From: Mycobacterium sp. ELW1
GTDB taxonomy: Bacteria; Actinomycetota; Actinomycetes; Mycobacteriales; Mycobacteriaceae
Direction: 5' to 3'
Assembly: GCF_008329905.1 (NCBI RefSeq)
Contig: NZ_CP032155.1
Span: 4,898,001 to 4,962,000 of the forward strand
Length of the DNA: 64,000 nucleotides
Position numbers and translations under genes: made by a program. The notes beneath the pieces are model-generated. The model was not told the origin of the DNA. It was given only the letters and a program-made list of their open reading frames with translations, and ran no database searches. Positions 48,904-56,866 of this stretch are shown in pieces. Each line of letters opens with the position of its first letter. Position 1 is the first letter of the stretch.

Positions 48904-50157
48904 TCAGCCTCGTTGCGCCAGGAACGCGACGTCGACGACCTCACCGGTTCGGACCTGATCCAGCTCGGTGGGCACCACGACCAAGCAGTTGGCCTCGGCC
49001 AGCGTCGCCAGCAGATGTGACGACGCACCGGGGGCGCCGCCGAGCGCCTGCACCAGATATTCGCCGGTGTCCTGATCGCGCATCAGCTGTCCCCGCAGGT
49101 AACCCTTCCGCCCGGGCACCGACGAAATCGGCGACAACGCCCGGGCCTGCACGACACGCCGAAGCGACTGGCGCTTGCCCAGCGAGAGCCGAATCAGCGG
49201 ACGAACCATGACTTCGAAAACCACCAGCGCACTGACCGGGTTCGCCGGCAACAGGAACGTCGGGACCCGTTCGCGACCCAGCTGACCGAAGCCCTGGACC
49301 GACCCCGGATGCATGGCGATCCTGGTGACTTCCATCTCGCCGAGCTTGGACAGCACCGCGCGCACACCCTCGGCCGCAGCCCCGCCGACCGCACCAGCGA
49401 TCACCACCAACTCGGCACGGTTGAGCTGACCTTCGACCGCCTCGCGCAGCGCCTTCGGATCGGTGCTGACAATGCCGACCCGATTCACCTCGGCACCGGC
49501 ATCGCGCGCCGCGGCCGCGATCGCATAGGAGTTGACGTCATACACCTGGCCATTGCCAGGAGTCCGGGAGATGTCGACCAACTCGCCGCCCACACTCATC
49601 ACGGTCACGCGGGGACGCGGATGCACCAGCACCCGCTCGCGGCCGACCGCCGCGAGCAGTCCGACCTGCGCGGCGCCGATCGTCGCCCCGGCACGCACCG
49701 CGACGTCGCCGGGCTGCACATCGTCACCGGCCCGGCGGACGTAGGCGCCCGACCGGACCCCGCGCAGCACCCGCACCCGCGCCTGACCGCCGTCGGTCCA
49801 GCGCAACGGCAGCACTGCATCGGCCAGTGTCGGCATCGGCGCACCGGTTTGCACCCGGGCAGCCTGTTTGGGCTGCAGCCGGCTCGGGGTGCGCGCGCCC
49901 GCCTCGATCACACCCATCACCGGCAGGCTGATCTCGGCGCCCTGCTCGTCGTCGGAATCGCCGCCCAGACCCTGGACATCCACGCTGCGGACCGCGTAGC
50001 CGTCGATGGCGGCCTGATCGAAACCGGGCAGCGGATGCTCGGTGATCACTTCCTCGGCGCACATCAGGCCCTGGGACTCGGCGATCGGCACCCGTACCGG
50101 CCGTGGCGCCACCGCCGCGGCCGCCACCCTGGCCTGCTGTTCCTCTACCGAACGCAC
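48904..50157 (-). CDS. glp: Gephyrin/MoeA-like protein Glp
   Basis: A 417-aa MoeA-family protein. HPLPGFDQAAIDGYAVRS, IEAGART, VQTGAPMPTLADAV, VSVGGELVD and LPANPVSALVVFEVMVRPLI appear in family order. In corynebacteria this gephyrin-like paralogue binds FtsZ and the membrane receptor GlpR; the M. tuberculosis counterpart is annotated moeA1. Its genomic partner sepX/glpR lies two genes downstream. Molybdopterin molybdotransferase activity is the alternative role. GTG 50157 follows GalU by 49 nt. Confidence 0.87.
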   Translation of the reverse strand: MRSVEEQQARVAAAAVAPRPVRVPIAESQGLMCAEEVITEHPLPGFDQAAIDGYAVRSVDVQGLGGDSDDEQGAEISLPVMGVIEAGARTPSRLQPKQAARVQTGAPMPTLADAVLPLRWTDGGQARVRVLRGVRSGAYVRRAGDDVQPGDVAVRAGATIGAAQVGLLAAVGRERVLVHPRPRVTVMSVGGELVDISRTPGNGQVYDVNSYAIAAAARDAGAEVNRVGIVSTDPKALREAVEGQLNRAELVVIAGAVGGAAAEGVRAVLSKLGEMEVTRIAMHPGSVQGFGQLGRERVPTFLLPANPVSALVVFEVMVRPLIRLSLGKRQSLRRVVQARALSPISSVPGRKGYLRGQLMRDQDTGEYLVQALGGAPGASSHLLATLAEANCLVVVPTELDQVRTGEVVDVAFLAQRG

Positions 50158-50206
50158 CGCGCGCCTTTCTGCCTCGAGCTCCGGTCGCGCGGGCCCGCCG
50201 CAGCTT

Positions 50207-51127
50207 CTATTGTTCGGTCTTGTCGGCCAGGCCCAGGCGTGCCGTCAACCATCGCCGCAAATCCGGGCCATAGTCGTCACGATCCAAGGCAAAGTCAACC
50301 GCAGCCTTCAGGTAGCCGCCGGGATTTCCCAAGTCGTGTCGAGAGCCGCGGTGCACCACGACATGCACTGGGTGCCCCTCCTTGATCAACAACTCGATGG
50401 CGTCGGTCAATTGGATCTCACCGCCGACACCCCGGTCGACGCGGCGCAGCGCGTCGAAGATGGCCCGGTCCAACAGATAGCGCCCGGCCGCGGCATACAG
50501 CGACGGCGCATCCTCGGCCTTCGGCTTCTCCACCATGCCCTTGACCCGCATCACGTTCGGGTTGGCCGCATCGGGCACCGTCTCGACGTCGAACACACCG
50601 TAGGCGCTGACCTCGTCCTCGGACACCTCGATGGCGCACAGCACCGTGCCGCCCCGCTTGGCGCGCACCTTCGCCATGGTCTCGAGCACACCGGTCGGCA
50701 ACACCAGGTCGTCAGGCAGCAGCACCGAGACCGCGTCCTCGTCCGGCGACAGCACCGCTTCCACACAGCCGACCGCGTGGCCCAGACCCAGCGGCTCGTG
50801 CTGCACCACCGACTCGACCTTGATCAGCGCCGGGGCCCGGCGCACCTTCTCCAGCATCGCCTTCTTGCCGCGGGCCTCCAGCGTGCCTTCCAGCACCAGA
50901 TCCTCGACGAAGTGGGCGACCACGCTGTCTTTGCCTTCAGAGGTGACGATCACCAGCCGCTCGGCGCCCGCCTCCGCGGCCTCCTCGGCGACGAGTTCGA
51001 TACCGGGCGTGTCGACGACAGGCAGCAATTCCTTGGGCACGGTCTTGGTGGCGGGCAGGAATCGCGTTCCCAATCCGGCCGCGGGGACGATCGCTGTGCG
51101 CGGAATCGGGACCTCTGGCGGCCTCAT
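50207..51127 (-). CDS. galU: UTP-glucose-1-phosphate uridylyltransferase
   Basis: A 306-aa nucleotidyltransferase that makes UDP-glucose. The N-terminal AIVPAAGLGTRFLPATKTVPKE is the nucleotide-binding signature, LLPDDLVLP the metal-binding segment, and KPKAEDAPSLYAAAGRYLL and HDLGNPGGYLKAAVDFAL the sugar-binding end. It is essential for trehalose and cell-wall glycans. ATG 51127 is clear. It is first of the galU-glp-rimJ run and divergent from the cyclo-ligase. Confidence 0.93.
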   Translation of the reverse strand: MRPPEVPIPRTAIVPAAGLGTRFLPATKTVPKELLPVVDTPGIELVAEEAAEAGAERLVIVTSEGKDSVVAHFVEDLVLEGTLEARGKKAMLEKVRRAPALIKVESVVQHEPLGLGHAVGCVEAVLSPDEDAVSVLLPDDLVLPTGVLETMAKVRAKRGGTVLCAIEVSEDEVSAYGVFDVETVPDAANPNVMRVKGMVEKPKAEDAPSLYAAAGRYLLDRAIFDALRRVDRGVGGEIQLTDAIELLIKEGHPVHVVVHRGSRHDLGNPGGYLKAAVDFALDRDDYGPDLRRWLTARLGLADKTEQ

Positions 51128-51172
51128 CGTTCACACCCTAACGGCAACATGTTGGTCCTTCACTCTGGCGCA

Positions 51173-51796
51173 ATGCAGTTGCGCGCTGACATGGTGGACG
51201 GCGTGCTCGCCGGTACTAAAGCCCAACACCGGGCTGCCCTGTTGGCGGCGCGCCGGGAAGTGTCCGACGAGGTGCGGGCGGCAGAGGCAGTGGCGCTGTG
51301 TGCGCACCTCGAGGAGTTCGTCGGCCGGGACGACACGGTGTGCGCCTACCTCCCGGTGGGCACCGAGCCGGGTTCGCCGCAGCTGGTGGACCGGCTGCGC
51401 GAACTGTGCGCCCGAGTGCTGTTGCCGGTGACGCGCACCGGTGCCGACGGCCAACCACTCGCCCTGTGCTGGGGTGTCTACGTGCCCGGCAAGCTGGTCG
51501 CCGCGCGATACGGGCTGCTCGAGCCCGCCGAGCCGGTGTTGCCGAGCGCGGCCCTGGGCGAGGCGGACCTCGTGCTCGTGCCGGCCCTGGCGGTGGACCG
51601 CCGAGGTGTGCGGCTGGGTCGCGGCGGCGGCTTCTACGATCGCTCGCTGCCGCTGTGCCAACCCAGCGCCAAGCTGGTCGCGGTGGTCCGCGACGTGGAG
51701 CTTGTCGACGAACTGCCCAGCGAACCTCATGACATCCGGATGACCCATGTCCTCACCCCCAAACACGGTCTTTGTGCGCTGGCCGACACTGAGTGA
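51173..51796 (+). CDS. 5-formyltetrahydrofolate cyclo-ligase
   Basis: A 207-aa MthfS-type enzyme that converts 5-formyl-THF to 5,10-methenyl-THF with ATP. The conserved LVPALAVDRRGVRLGRGGGFYDR is the signature. ATG 51173 or ATG 51191 could start it; neither has a clear ribosome site. It is divergent from galU with 45 nt between and corresponds to Rv0992c. A short GC hairpin followed by T6 lies about 35 nt after its stop. Confidence 0.9.
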   Translation: MQLRADMVDGVLAGTKAQHRAALLAARREVSDEVRAAEAVALCAHLEEFVGRDDTVCAYLPVGTEPGSPQLVDRLRELCARVLLPVTRTGADGQPLALCWGVYVPGKLVAARYGLLEPAEPVLPSAALGEADLVLVPALAVDRRGVRLGRGGGFYDRSLPLCQPSAKLVAVVRDVELVDELPSEPHDIRMTHVLTPKHGLCALADTE

Positions 51797-51827
51797 GGCC
51801 ACTCGGCATACGATGCACCCGGACGCT

Positions 51828-51847
51828 CCCCCTCGAAGGGTTTTTTC
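51828..51847 (+). terminator. Weak terminator after the cyclo-ligase
   Basis: CCCCTCGAAGGG followed by TTTTTT forms a short hairpin with a T run. A second stem, TTCCCCC/GGGGGAA (51865-51871 with 51882-51888), follows before the CIRCE element. Confidence 0.4.
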
Positions 51848-51910
51848 CCCATTTCGTCGCGGCGTTCCCCCGGCGCGGCTTGGGGGAATGATACGTGCCA
51901 CATGGCGGTT

Positions 51911-51937
51911 CTAGCACTTGGCACGGTAGAGTGCTAA
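51911..51937 (+). promoter_or_regulatory. CIRCE element (HrcA operator)
   Basis: CTAGCACTT, 9 nt, GAGTGCTAA matches the CIRCE consensus TTAGCACTC-N9-GAGTGCTAA at 16 of 18 positions. It lies 28 nt before the GTG of the FmdB/Ruc gene. HrcA control of Rv0991c is known in M. tuberculosis, as I recall. Confidence 0.9.
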
Positions 51938-51965
51938 AAGACCAAGTCTCGTTCCGGAGGTTCAA

Positions 51966-52289
51966 GTGCCGACCTACAGCTACGCGTGTACCGAGTGCGA
52001 CAACCGCTTCGACGCGGTGCAGGCGTTCACTGACGACGCGCTGACCAGTTGCCCCGAGTGCTCCGGCAGGCTGCGCAAGCTGTTCAACTCGGTGGGCGTG
52101 GTCTTCAAGGGCAGCGGCTTCTACCGCACGGACAGCCGCGAAGCAGGCAAGAGCAGCAAGTCGGAGTCGACCTCGTCGTCCTCCACGTCGACGTCGGAGA
52201 AGTCGTCGAGCTCCAGCGATTCGTCGAGTTCATCCAGTTCGTCGAGTTCGTCGTCGTCCTCCGCGCCGGCCGCCGCGGCATCGAGCTAG
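51966..52289 (+). CDS. ruc: FmdB-family zinc-ribbon chaperone (Ruc-like)
   Basis: A 107-aa protein with an N-terminal zinc ribbon (CTEC at C8/C11 and CPEC at C29/C32) and a poly-Ser/Thr disordered tail over the last 45 residues, including a long run of serine. It corresponds to Rv0991c, described as a redox-regulated chaperone whose zinc ribbon oxidises to activate it. GTG 51966 has GGAGG 6-7 nt upstream. A CIRCE element just upstream puts it in the heat-shock regulon. The Ser tail is unusually long. Confidence 0.85.
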   Translation: MPTYSYACTECDNRFDAVQAFTDDALTSCPECSGRLRKLFNSVGVVFKGSGFYRTDSREAGKSSKSESTSSSSTSTSEKSSSSSDSSSSSSSSSSSSSSAPAAAASS

Positions 52290-52328
52290 CACACCGAGCT
52301 CCATTGGGGCGCAAGGTCTTCCGCGCGA

Positions 52329-53489
52329 TCAGGACGCCATTCCAGCCGAGTTTTGGTTGTCCCCGAATTCGACCGAAAAGCCGACCAGTTCACTGCTCTC
52401 GTCCTTGACGGGGCGGATACGAACCTGCTCCACCGACCCGTCGGCCGCCTTCTCGTCGAACGCGGGGAACGGCTCGTCGAGCAGATCCGACGCCCGCAGT
52501 TCGGCCATGGTGTCCGGAGTGACCCCGATCAGGTCCCAGATGTGACGTCCGGCCACTTCTCCCCCGGTGGAGCTCAATGTCTTGTCGAAGGCGGCACTGG
52601 ACGCGACGACGGTGCCCGCCGGGTCCATGAACGCGACAGCGGCGTCGGGTGCGTAGCTCTCGGAGAGCCGGTGGGCACGCAATTCCAGCGACATCGGCAC
52701 CGACAGATTTTCGGCGGCCCTCGCGGAAGCCAACTCTGACAACGCATTTGGTACCTGCTGGGCCGGCATCGGGCGCCCGAACAGATAGCCCTGCGCCAGC
52801 TTGCACCCCATGGTCCGCAACAGCTCGGCCTGCCCGGGCGTCTCGACCCCCTCTGCCACGACAGCCAGGCCCAAACTGTGGCCCAGGCTCACCACCGCGT
52901 GCACGATCTTGCGGCTCTGGCGGTGGGTCTCCATCGCCGTCACGAAGCTGGCATCGATCTTCAGTTTGGAGAACGGCAACGTGCTGAGCCACGTCAAGCT
53001 CGAATAGCCGGTACCGAAATCGTCCATGGCGATCATGCAGCCGAGGTTGATCAGGCGGTCGAGCGTGCGTCGCGGCTGGGTCAAATCGTCGATGAAGCCC
53101 GACTCGGTGACTTCAATGTGCACGCGGCTCAACGGAAATGACGAATCCATTGCCGCTTTGCCGATTCTGGTCGCCAGCTCGGGGTTGCGCAGCTGGGTCG
53201 GCGAGACGTTGAAGCCGAGGAACAGATGGTGCGGCCAGTCCGCCGCGGCCGAAAATGCGGTGCGCATCTGCTGATCCAGCATGCGATCGAGCAGCCCGAA
53301 CCGGTCCGCGATCGGAATGAACCGATCGGGGGCGATGTAGCCCTCCTCCGGATCGTTCCATCGGGCGAGAACCTCGAATCCCAGGACATGGCCGTCGTCC
53401 AGGGACACGATCGGTTGGAAGAACGGTTCCACCCCGCCGGCAGCAAGCGCCGCCAAGAGTCTGCGCGCGAGAAGCTGATCGGCGTTCAC
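52329..53489 (-). CDS. EAL-domain cyclic-di-GMP phosphodiesterase with C-terminal PAS
   Basis: A 386-aa protein. The EAL domain (about 15-255) has EVL in place of EAL (GFEVLARW), NVSPTQL, HIEVTES, AMDDFGTGYSSL, LKIDASF and VVAEGVET, so the metal and catalytic residues are retained. A PAS-like domain (about 285-375, AFMDPAGTVVASSAAF) follows. Active hydrolysis of cyclic di-GMP is likely. GTG 53489 (or 53492) has AGGAGG 8 nt upstream. It pairs functionally with the PAS-PAS-GGDEF protein at 45.4-46.7 kb. Confidence 0.88.
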   Translation of the reverse strand: MNADQLLARRLLAALAAGGVEPFFQPIVSLDDGHVLGFEVLARWNDPEEGYIAPDRFIPIADRFGLLDRMLDQQMRTAFSAAADWPHHLFLGFNVSPTQLRNPELATRIGKAAMDSSFPLSRVHIEVTESGFIDDLTQPRRTLDRLINLGCMIAMDDFGTGYSSLTWLSTLPFSKLKIDASFVTAMETHRQSRKIVHAVVSLGHSLGLAVVAEGVETPGQAELLRTMGCKLAQGYLFGRPMPAQQVPNALSELASARAAENLSVPMSLELRAHRLSESYAPDAAVAFMDPAGTVVASSAAFDKTLSSTGGEVAGRHIWDLIGVTPDTMAELRASDLLDEPFPAFDEKAADGSVEQVRIRPVKDESSELVGFSVEFGDNQNSAGMAS

Positions 53490-53677
53490 CACTGCGCCTC
53501 CTCTCCCCAGCACAGGCGCCGAACTACAGCTGGATACGGTACAGGCAAACCTCATTTAGGTCGTCCAGAAAGCATGAAGACGCCGCCTGCAAACAATGCT
53601 CCGCCGCCGGCGGCAGTTGTCAACAGGCCAGGTGCGACGCGAAACCACGATCGGTGCCCGCGCTCTACGGTTGCGCC

Positions 53678-54331
53678 ATGGGCGAGTCGCTCAACCCCAC
53701 GCTGCCGAGCCGGATCCGGCACCTGCTCCGGCCCGACTTCACCCGCACCATCCTGGCGCGCCGGGTCGTGGCAGGTGCGCTGGTCGTTCTCGCCGGCATC
53801 GCCGCGCTGCGGCCCGACCCCGACCACCACCGAACCGACGTGGTGGTCGCAACACATGACCTCACCCCGGGGCTGGCTTTGTCGGCCGACGATGTCGCGG
53901 TGGAGAAGCGTTCTGCCGCAACGGTTCCCGACGGCGTCCAGATGAGAGTCGATGACGTGGTCGGGGCGACCCTGGCCGGGCCGGCGCGACGTGGAGAGGT
54001 GCTCACCGATGTCAGAGTGCTCGGCTCACGCCTGACCGGGCTCAGCGCCGGACCCGACGCGCGGGTCGTGCCGCTGCACCTCGCCGATGCGGCGGTGCTC
54101 GACGTGATCCGGCCCGGCGACATCGTCGACGTCATGGGCGCCGCGGATGCGGGCGGCGACGCGAAGCCGATGCTCGCGGCCACCAACGCCGTCGTCGTGC
54201 TGGTTTCGCCGAAGCAGAAGGCGGCCGGCGCCGGCGACGACCGGGTCGTGTTGGTGGCGTTGCCCGCGGCGGGCGCCCACGCTCTGGCGGCGGCAACGCT
54301 TGTGCAGACCGTCACTCTGACGATCCACTGA
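53678..54331 (+). CDS. SAF-domain membrane protein (CpaB/RcpC-like)
   Basis: A 217-aa protein with an N-terminal membrane helix (about 27-47, [17 protein letters not shown]) and an SAF domain (about 60-125; [19 protein letters not shown], then [12 protein letters not shown]). The remainder resembles CpaB-type pilus assembly proteins ([13 protein letters not shown]). No pilus genes are nearby. ATG 53678 is the natural start. Its 3' end lies 113 nt before mscL. Confidence 0.75.
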   Translation: MGESLNPTLPSRIRHLLRPDFTRTILARRVVAGALVVLAGIAALRPDPDHHRTDVVVATHDLTPGLALSADDVAVEKRSAATVPDGVQMRVDDVVGATLAGPARRGEVLTDVRVLGSRLTGLSAGPDARVVPLHLADAAVLDVIRPGDIVDVMGAADAGGDAKPMLAATNAVVVLVSPKQKAAGAGDDRVVLVALPAAGAHALAAATLVQTVTLTIH

Positions 54332-54444
54332 GCTATCCGGCAGGCGGTGCGGGCTCCGGGGTGGGAGTGGGCAGCACTCCATTTCCCCTGCCTGGCAGTA
54401 CTACCCTTCGAGATCTCGGGGCAGAGAGTGAAAGGGGCAATACC

Positions 54445-54900
54445 GTGTTGAAGGGATTCAAGGAGTTTCTCTCCCGCGGCAACATCGTCGACCTGTCGAT
54501 CGCGGTGGTGATCGGCACCGCGTTCACCGCGCTGGTCACCAAGTTCACCGAAAGCATCATCACGCCGCTGATCAGCCGGATCGGTGCCGGCAAGGACACG
54601 AGCTACGGCCTGCTGCGCATCTCGATCGGCGGTGGGCAGGCCATCGACCTGAACATCCTGCTGTCGGCATTGATCAACTTCGTTCTTGTGGCTGCCGTCG
54701 TGTATTTCTTCGTCGTCGTGCCCTACAACCGGCTCCGGAAGAAGGGCGAGGTCGAGCAGGCCGGCGATACCGAGTTGAGCCTGTTGACCGAGATTCGCGA
54801 TCTGCTGGCCGACGCAAGCGGAACAGCCAAGAAGACCACCGGCCCGGGAACCGGCCCGAGCCCCGACACCGCAGAGATGACGAGCGCCGACAAAGACTGA
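54445..54900 (+). CDS. mscL: Large-conductance mechanosensitive channel MscL
   Basis: A 151-aa two-helix channel that opens under membrane tension during osmotic downshock. [26 protein letters not shown] is the N-terminal amphipathic and TM1 region, and [18 protein letters not shown] is TM2. GTG 54445 has AAAGGGG upstream. It is followed by a strong bidirectional terminator. It corresponds to Rv0985c. Confidence 0.95.
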   Translation: MLKGFKEFLSRGNIVDLSIAVVIGTAFTALVTKFTESIITPLISRIGAGKDTSYGLLRISIGGGQAIDLNILLSALINFVLVAAVVYFFVVVPYNRLRKKGEVEQAGDTELSLLTEIRDLLADASGTAKKTTGPGTGPSPDTAEMTSADKD

Positions 54901-54911
54901 CGACGCGCGAA

Positions 54912-54950
54912 CAAAATGGCCCCCGGCGTGAGCCGGGGGCCATTTTGTTG
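54912..54950. terminator. Bidirectional intrinsic terminator between mscL and the porin gene
   Basis: CAAAATGGCCCCCGGC pairs perfectly with GCCGGGGGCCATTTTG (16-bp stem) around loop GTGA. Flanking T and A runs let it serve both convergent genes. Confidence 0.93.
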
Positions 54951-54964
54951 ACGTGCCAAGGGAG

Positions 54965-55603
54965 TTAGTTCATGTTCCAGGGTTCGCCGTAGGTGGTGAC
55001 GCTGTCGCCGGCCTTGGAGATCAGGCGGGCGAAGGGGCGCAGCAGCACGCCGCCGGCCGCGCCGGTGACGGTGCCGTGGGCGTTGGCCACCGCGACCGAG
55101 CCGTTGGGGCCTTCGACGTCGACGGAGAACGTGGCGACTTCCTGGATACCGGGGCCGTTGCCCAGGTCCGCGGAGATCGACACACCCGGGAACAGGTTCG
55201 GGGTGATCACCGAACCGAGCGGGTTGAAGCCCGTCGGGGAGATGTTGGCGTCGTCGAGCAGGATGTTGGGGGTGGTGTAGCTGAAGTTGATGCCCACACC
55301 CAGCGACCACGGGAAGCCAACCTGGTAGCCCAGCTCCAAGGTGCCCGCGAACTCATCGGCACCCGGGCCGACCACGCTGTAGACAGCCTTGCCGGAGTGG
55401 AACCACTCCCGAGTCAGCCGGTTGCGGTCCAACGGGAACACACCATTGAGGAAGGTGTCCCACTGCTGCACCGTCATCGTCCGGCCACCGCCGTCGACCA
55501 GACTCAGCTCATTATCCAACCCTGCGTGCGAGGTACCTGTCCCGACGAACAACGCCGCGACGGCAGCGATCATCGCCACCAGTACCCGACCGATTACCTT
55601 CAT
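54965..55603 (-). CDS. MspA-family outer-membrane porin
   Basis: A 212-aa precursor with a 27-residue signal peptide ending SHAG. The mature part is close to M. smegmatis MspA: GLDNELSLVDG, LNGVFPLDRNRLTREWFHSG, FSYTTPNILL and a C terminus of VTTYGEPWNMN. The octameric porin admits hydrophilic solutes. At the constriction the order is Asp90, Asp91, Ala, Asn93, where MspA has Asp93. The neighbourhood matches the M. smegmatis mspC region. The long upstream region (over 350 nt) is typical of mspA promoters. Confidence 0.95.
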   Translation of the reverse strand: MKVIGRVLVAMIAAVAALFVGTGTSHAGLDNELSLVDGGGRTMTVQQWDTFLNGVFPLDRNRLTREWFHSGKAVYSVVGPGADEFAGTLELGYQVGFPWSLGVGINFSYTTPNILLDDANISPTGFNPLGSVITPNLFPGVSISADLGNGPGIQEVATFSVDVEGPNGSVAVANAHGTVTGAAGGVLLRPFARLISKAGDSVTTYGEPWNMN

Positions 55604-55972
55604 GTTCTCCCTAGCTATGTCGACGGCTGACCCGAGGGCTAACCGAGTGTGTTTTCGTGCTCGGGGTCACAACATGCTGACACCGCCCACGGCGTACAGC
55701 AGTTCAATGAGAGTCCCTCACACACCGCTCTTACGCTCTGCTCATCGTTGACACGAGGAACATAACGGGATGACATCGGGGCGGCAACGCATAGCGTCTC
55801 CGTGCGCCGAACCGGTGTTTGCGCGGGGAAGTTTGCTGGAAAGAAAGCCCCGGTTAACCGGGAACTGATTCCGTTGAGCGGAAACGGGCGCGAACCGGGC
55901 GCGCCGGCCATCCGATGGGAACCGCCGGCCAACGTCGCGGTATGGCCGGACCTGCCGATCACCACCTGCTGA
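55604..55972. other. Intergenic region upstream of the porin gene, no gene seen
   Basis: 369 bp with no convincing ORF. It contains a 14-bp perfect palindrome CCCGGTTAACCGGG at 55849-55862 and presumably the porin promoter and 5' leader. Confidence 0.5.
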
Positions 55973-56131
55973 TCATCCGCCGTGGTGCGGCGGGACGTTA
56001 TCCCGCAACCACTCGTCCCGGTCGTCGCGGTCGCGATTCGAGTCCGGATCACGCTCGTCGGAGGACTCCTGAGGCAACTCGGAACCGAAAATCTTGTTAA
56101 CTGCGATTCGGTTCTCGCGCGGACTGCTCAT
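55973..56131 (-). CDS. 52-aa charged protein downstream of moaB2, CRP-controlled
   Basis: ATG 56131 to TGA 55973 gives 52 residues that start MSSPRENRIAVNKIFGSE and continue with an Asp/Arg/Glu-rich stretch (DERDPDSNRDRDDRDEWLRD), ending NVPPHHGG. The composition and the mixed charge are unlike translated noise in this GC-rich DNA. It is too short for common ORF cut-offs. A perfect CRP palindrome lies 12-36 nt upstream and a -10-like TAGGTT just before the ATG, so the mRNA may be leaderless. Function unknown. Confidence 0.65.
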   Translation of the reverse strand: MSSPRENRIAVNKIFGSELPQESSDERDPDSNRDRDDRDEWLRDNVPPHHGG

Positions 56132-56143
56132 CACAGAAACCTA

Positions 56144-56167
56144 AGATTGTGATAAAGATCACAATCT
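56144..56167. promoter_or_regulatory. Perfect CRP/cAMP-receptor-type palindrome
   Basis: AGATTGTGAT, 4-nt spacer AAAG, ATCACAATCT is an exact 10-bp inverted repeat and contains TGTGA-N6-TCACA, the CRP/GlxR consensus. It is centred about 25 nt upstream of the 52-aa gene start and overlaps its -10/-35 zone. Confidence 0.8.
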
Positions 56168-56284
56168 TGATATTTGTGCAGTTCACAGGGTGTTAACACA
56201 ACGCCTCCGACCCCGGTGGTGATGCCCATAATTGACGTTACGCCGCGGTAATAATTGCCCGCCGGCGCGCCGAAGGAAGCTTGC

Positions 56285-56866
56285 TTAGATCTCGAGGCTG
56301 GACAGCTCGCCGATGACATGCGTTGCCAGCGGGTTCAGCGTCGCCATCCCGTCGCGGACCGCGTATCGCGATCCGGCGATGTTGACGACCAATGTGCTGC
56401 CGGAAATCCCGGCCAGACCACGTGACAAGCCCGCGTCGGTGATTCCCGCGGACAGCCCGGAGGCGCGCAACGCCTCGGAGATGCCGAGCAGTTCACGGTC
56501 GAGGATCGTCCTGGTGGCTTCCGGCGTCACGTCGCGCGGGGTCACACCCGTACCGCCCACCGACACCACGAGATCGACACCACCGATCACGGCGGTGTTG
56601 AGCGCATTCCGGATCTCGACCTCGTCGGCGGACACCGCCACCACACCGTCCACCACGAAGCCCGCCTCGGCGAGCAGCTCGGTGACCAACGGTCCGCTGT
56701 GGTCCTCCTCATCGCCGTGGGCCGTGCGATCGTCAACGACGACGACGAGCGCGCGCCCCACCAGCTCCCCTGGCTGTTCCATGGATGTCACCGTATATCT
56801 GCCCTGCGACAGACCGGCAGCCGCACCGCTCACTGTCATGGGATGTTCACCCACCACCCGGATCAT
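56285..56866 (-). CDS. moaB2: MoaB/Mog-type molybdopterin-binding protein
   Basis: A 193-aa protein with the MoCF-binding fold. VVDDRTAHGDEEDHSGPLV, VVSVGGTGVTPRDVTPEAT, then GSTLVVNIAGSRYAVRDG are highly conserved in mycobacterial MoaB2 (Rv0984). The start at 56866 forms ATGA with the pepD stop, so translational coupling supports it; ATG 56839 and 56782 would be shorter. It is probably co-transcribed with mprA-mprB-pepD. A role in molybdenum cofactor synthesis is inferred from the family. Confidence 0.88.
   Translation of the reverse strand: MIRVVGEHPMTVSGAAAGLSQGRYTVTSMEQPGELVGRALVVVVDDRTAHGDEEDHSGPLVTELLAEAGFVVDGVVAVSADEVEIRNALNTAVIGGVDLVVSVGGTGVTPRDVTPEATRTILDRELLGISEALRASGLSAGITDAGLSRGLAGISGSTLVVNIAGSRYAVRDGMATLNPLATHVIGELSSLEI

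Noticed and set aside
52140..52289. Poly-Ser codon run as a non-coding simple repeat
   Set aside because: The run stays in frame at the end of the FmdB-family gene and is best read as its disordered tail.
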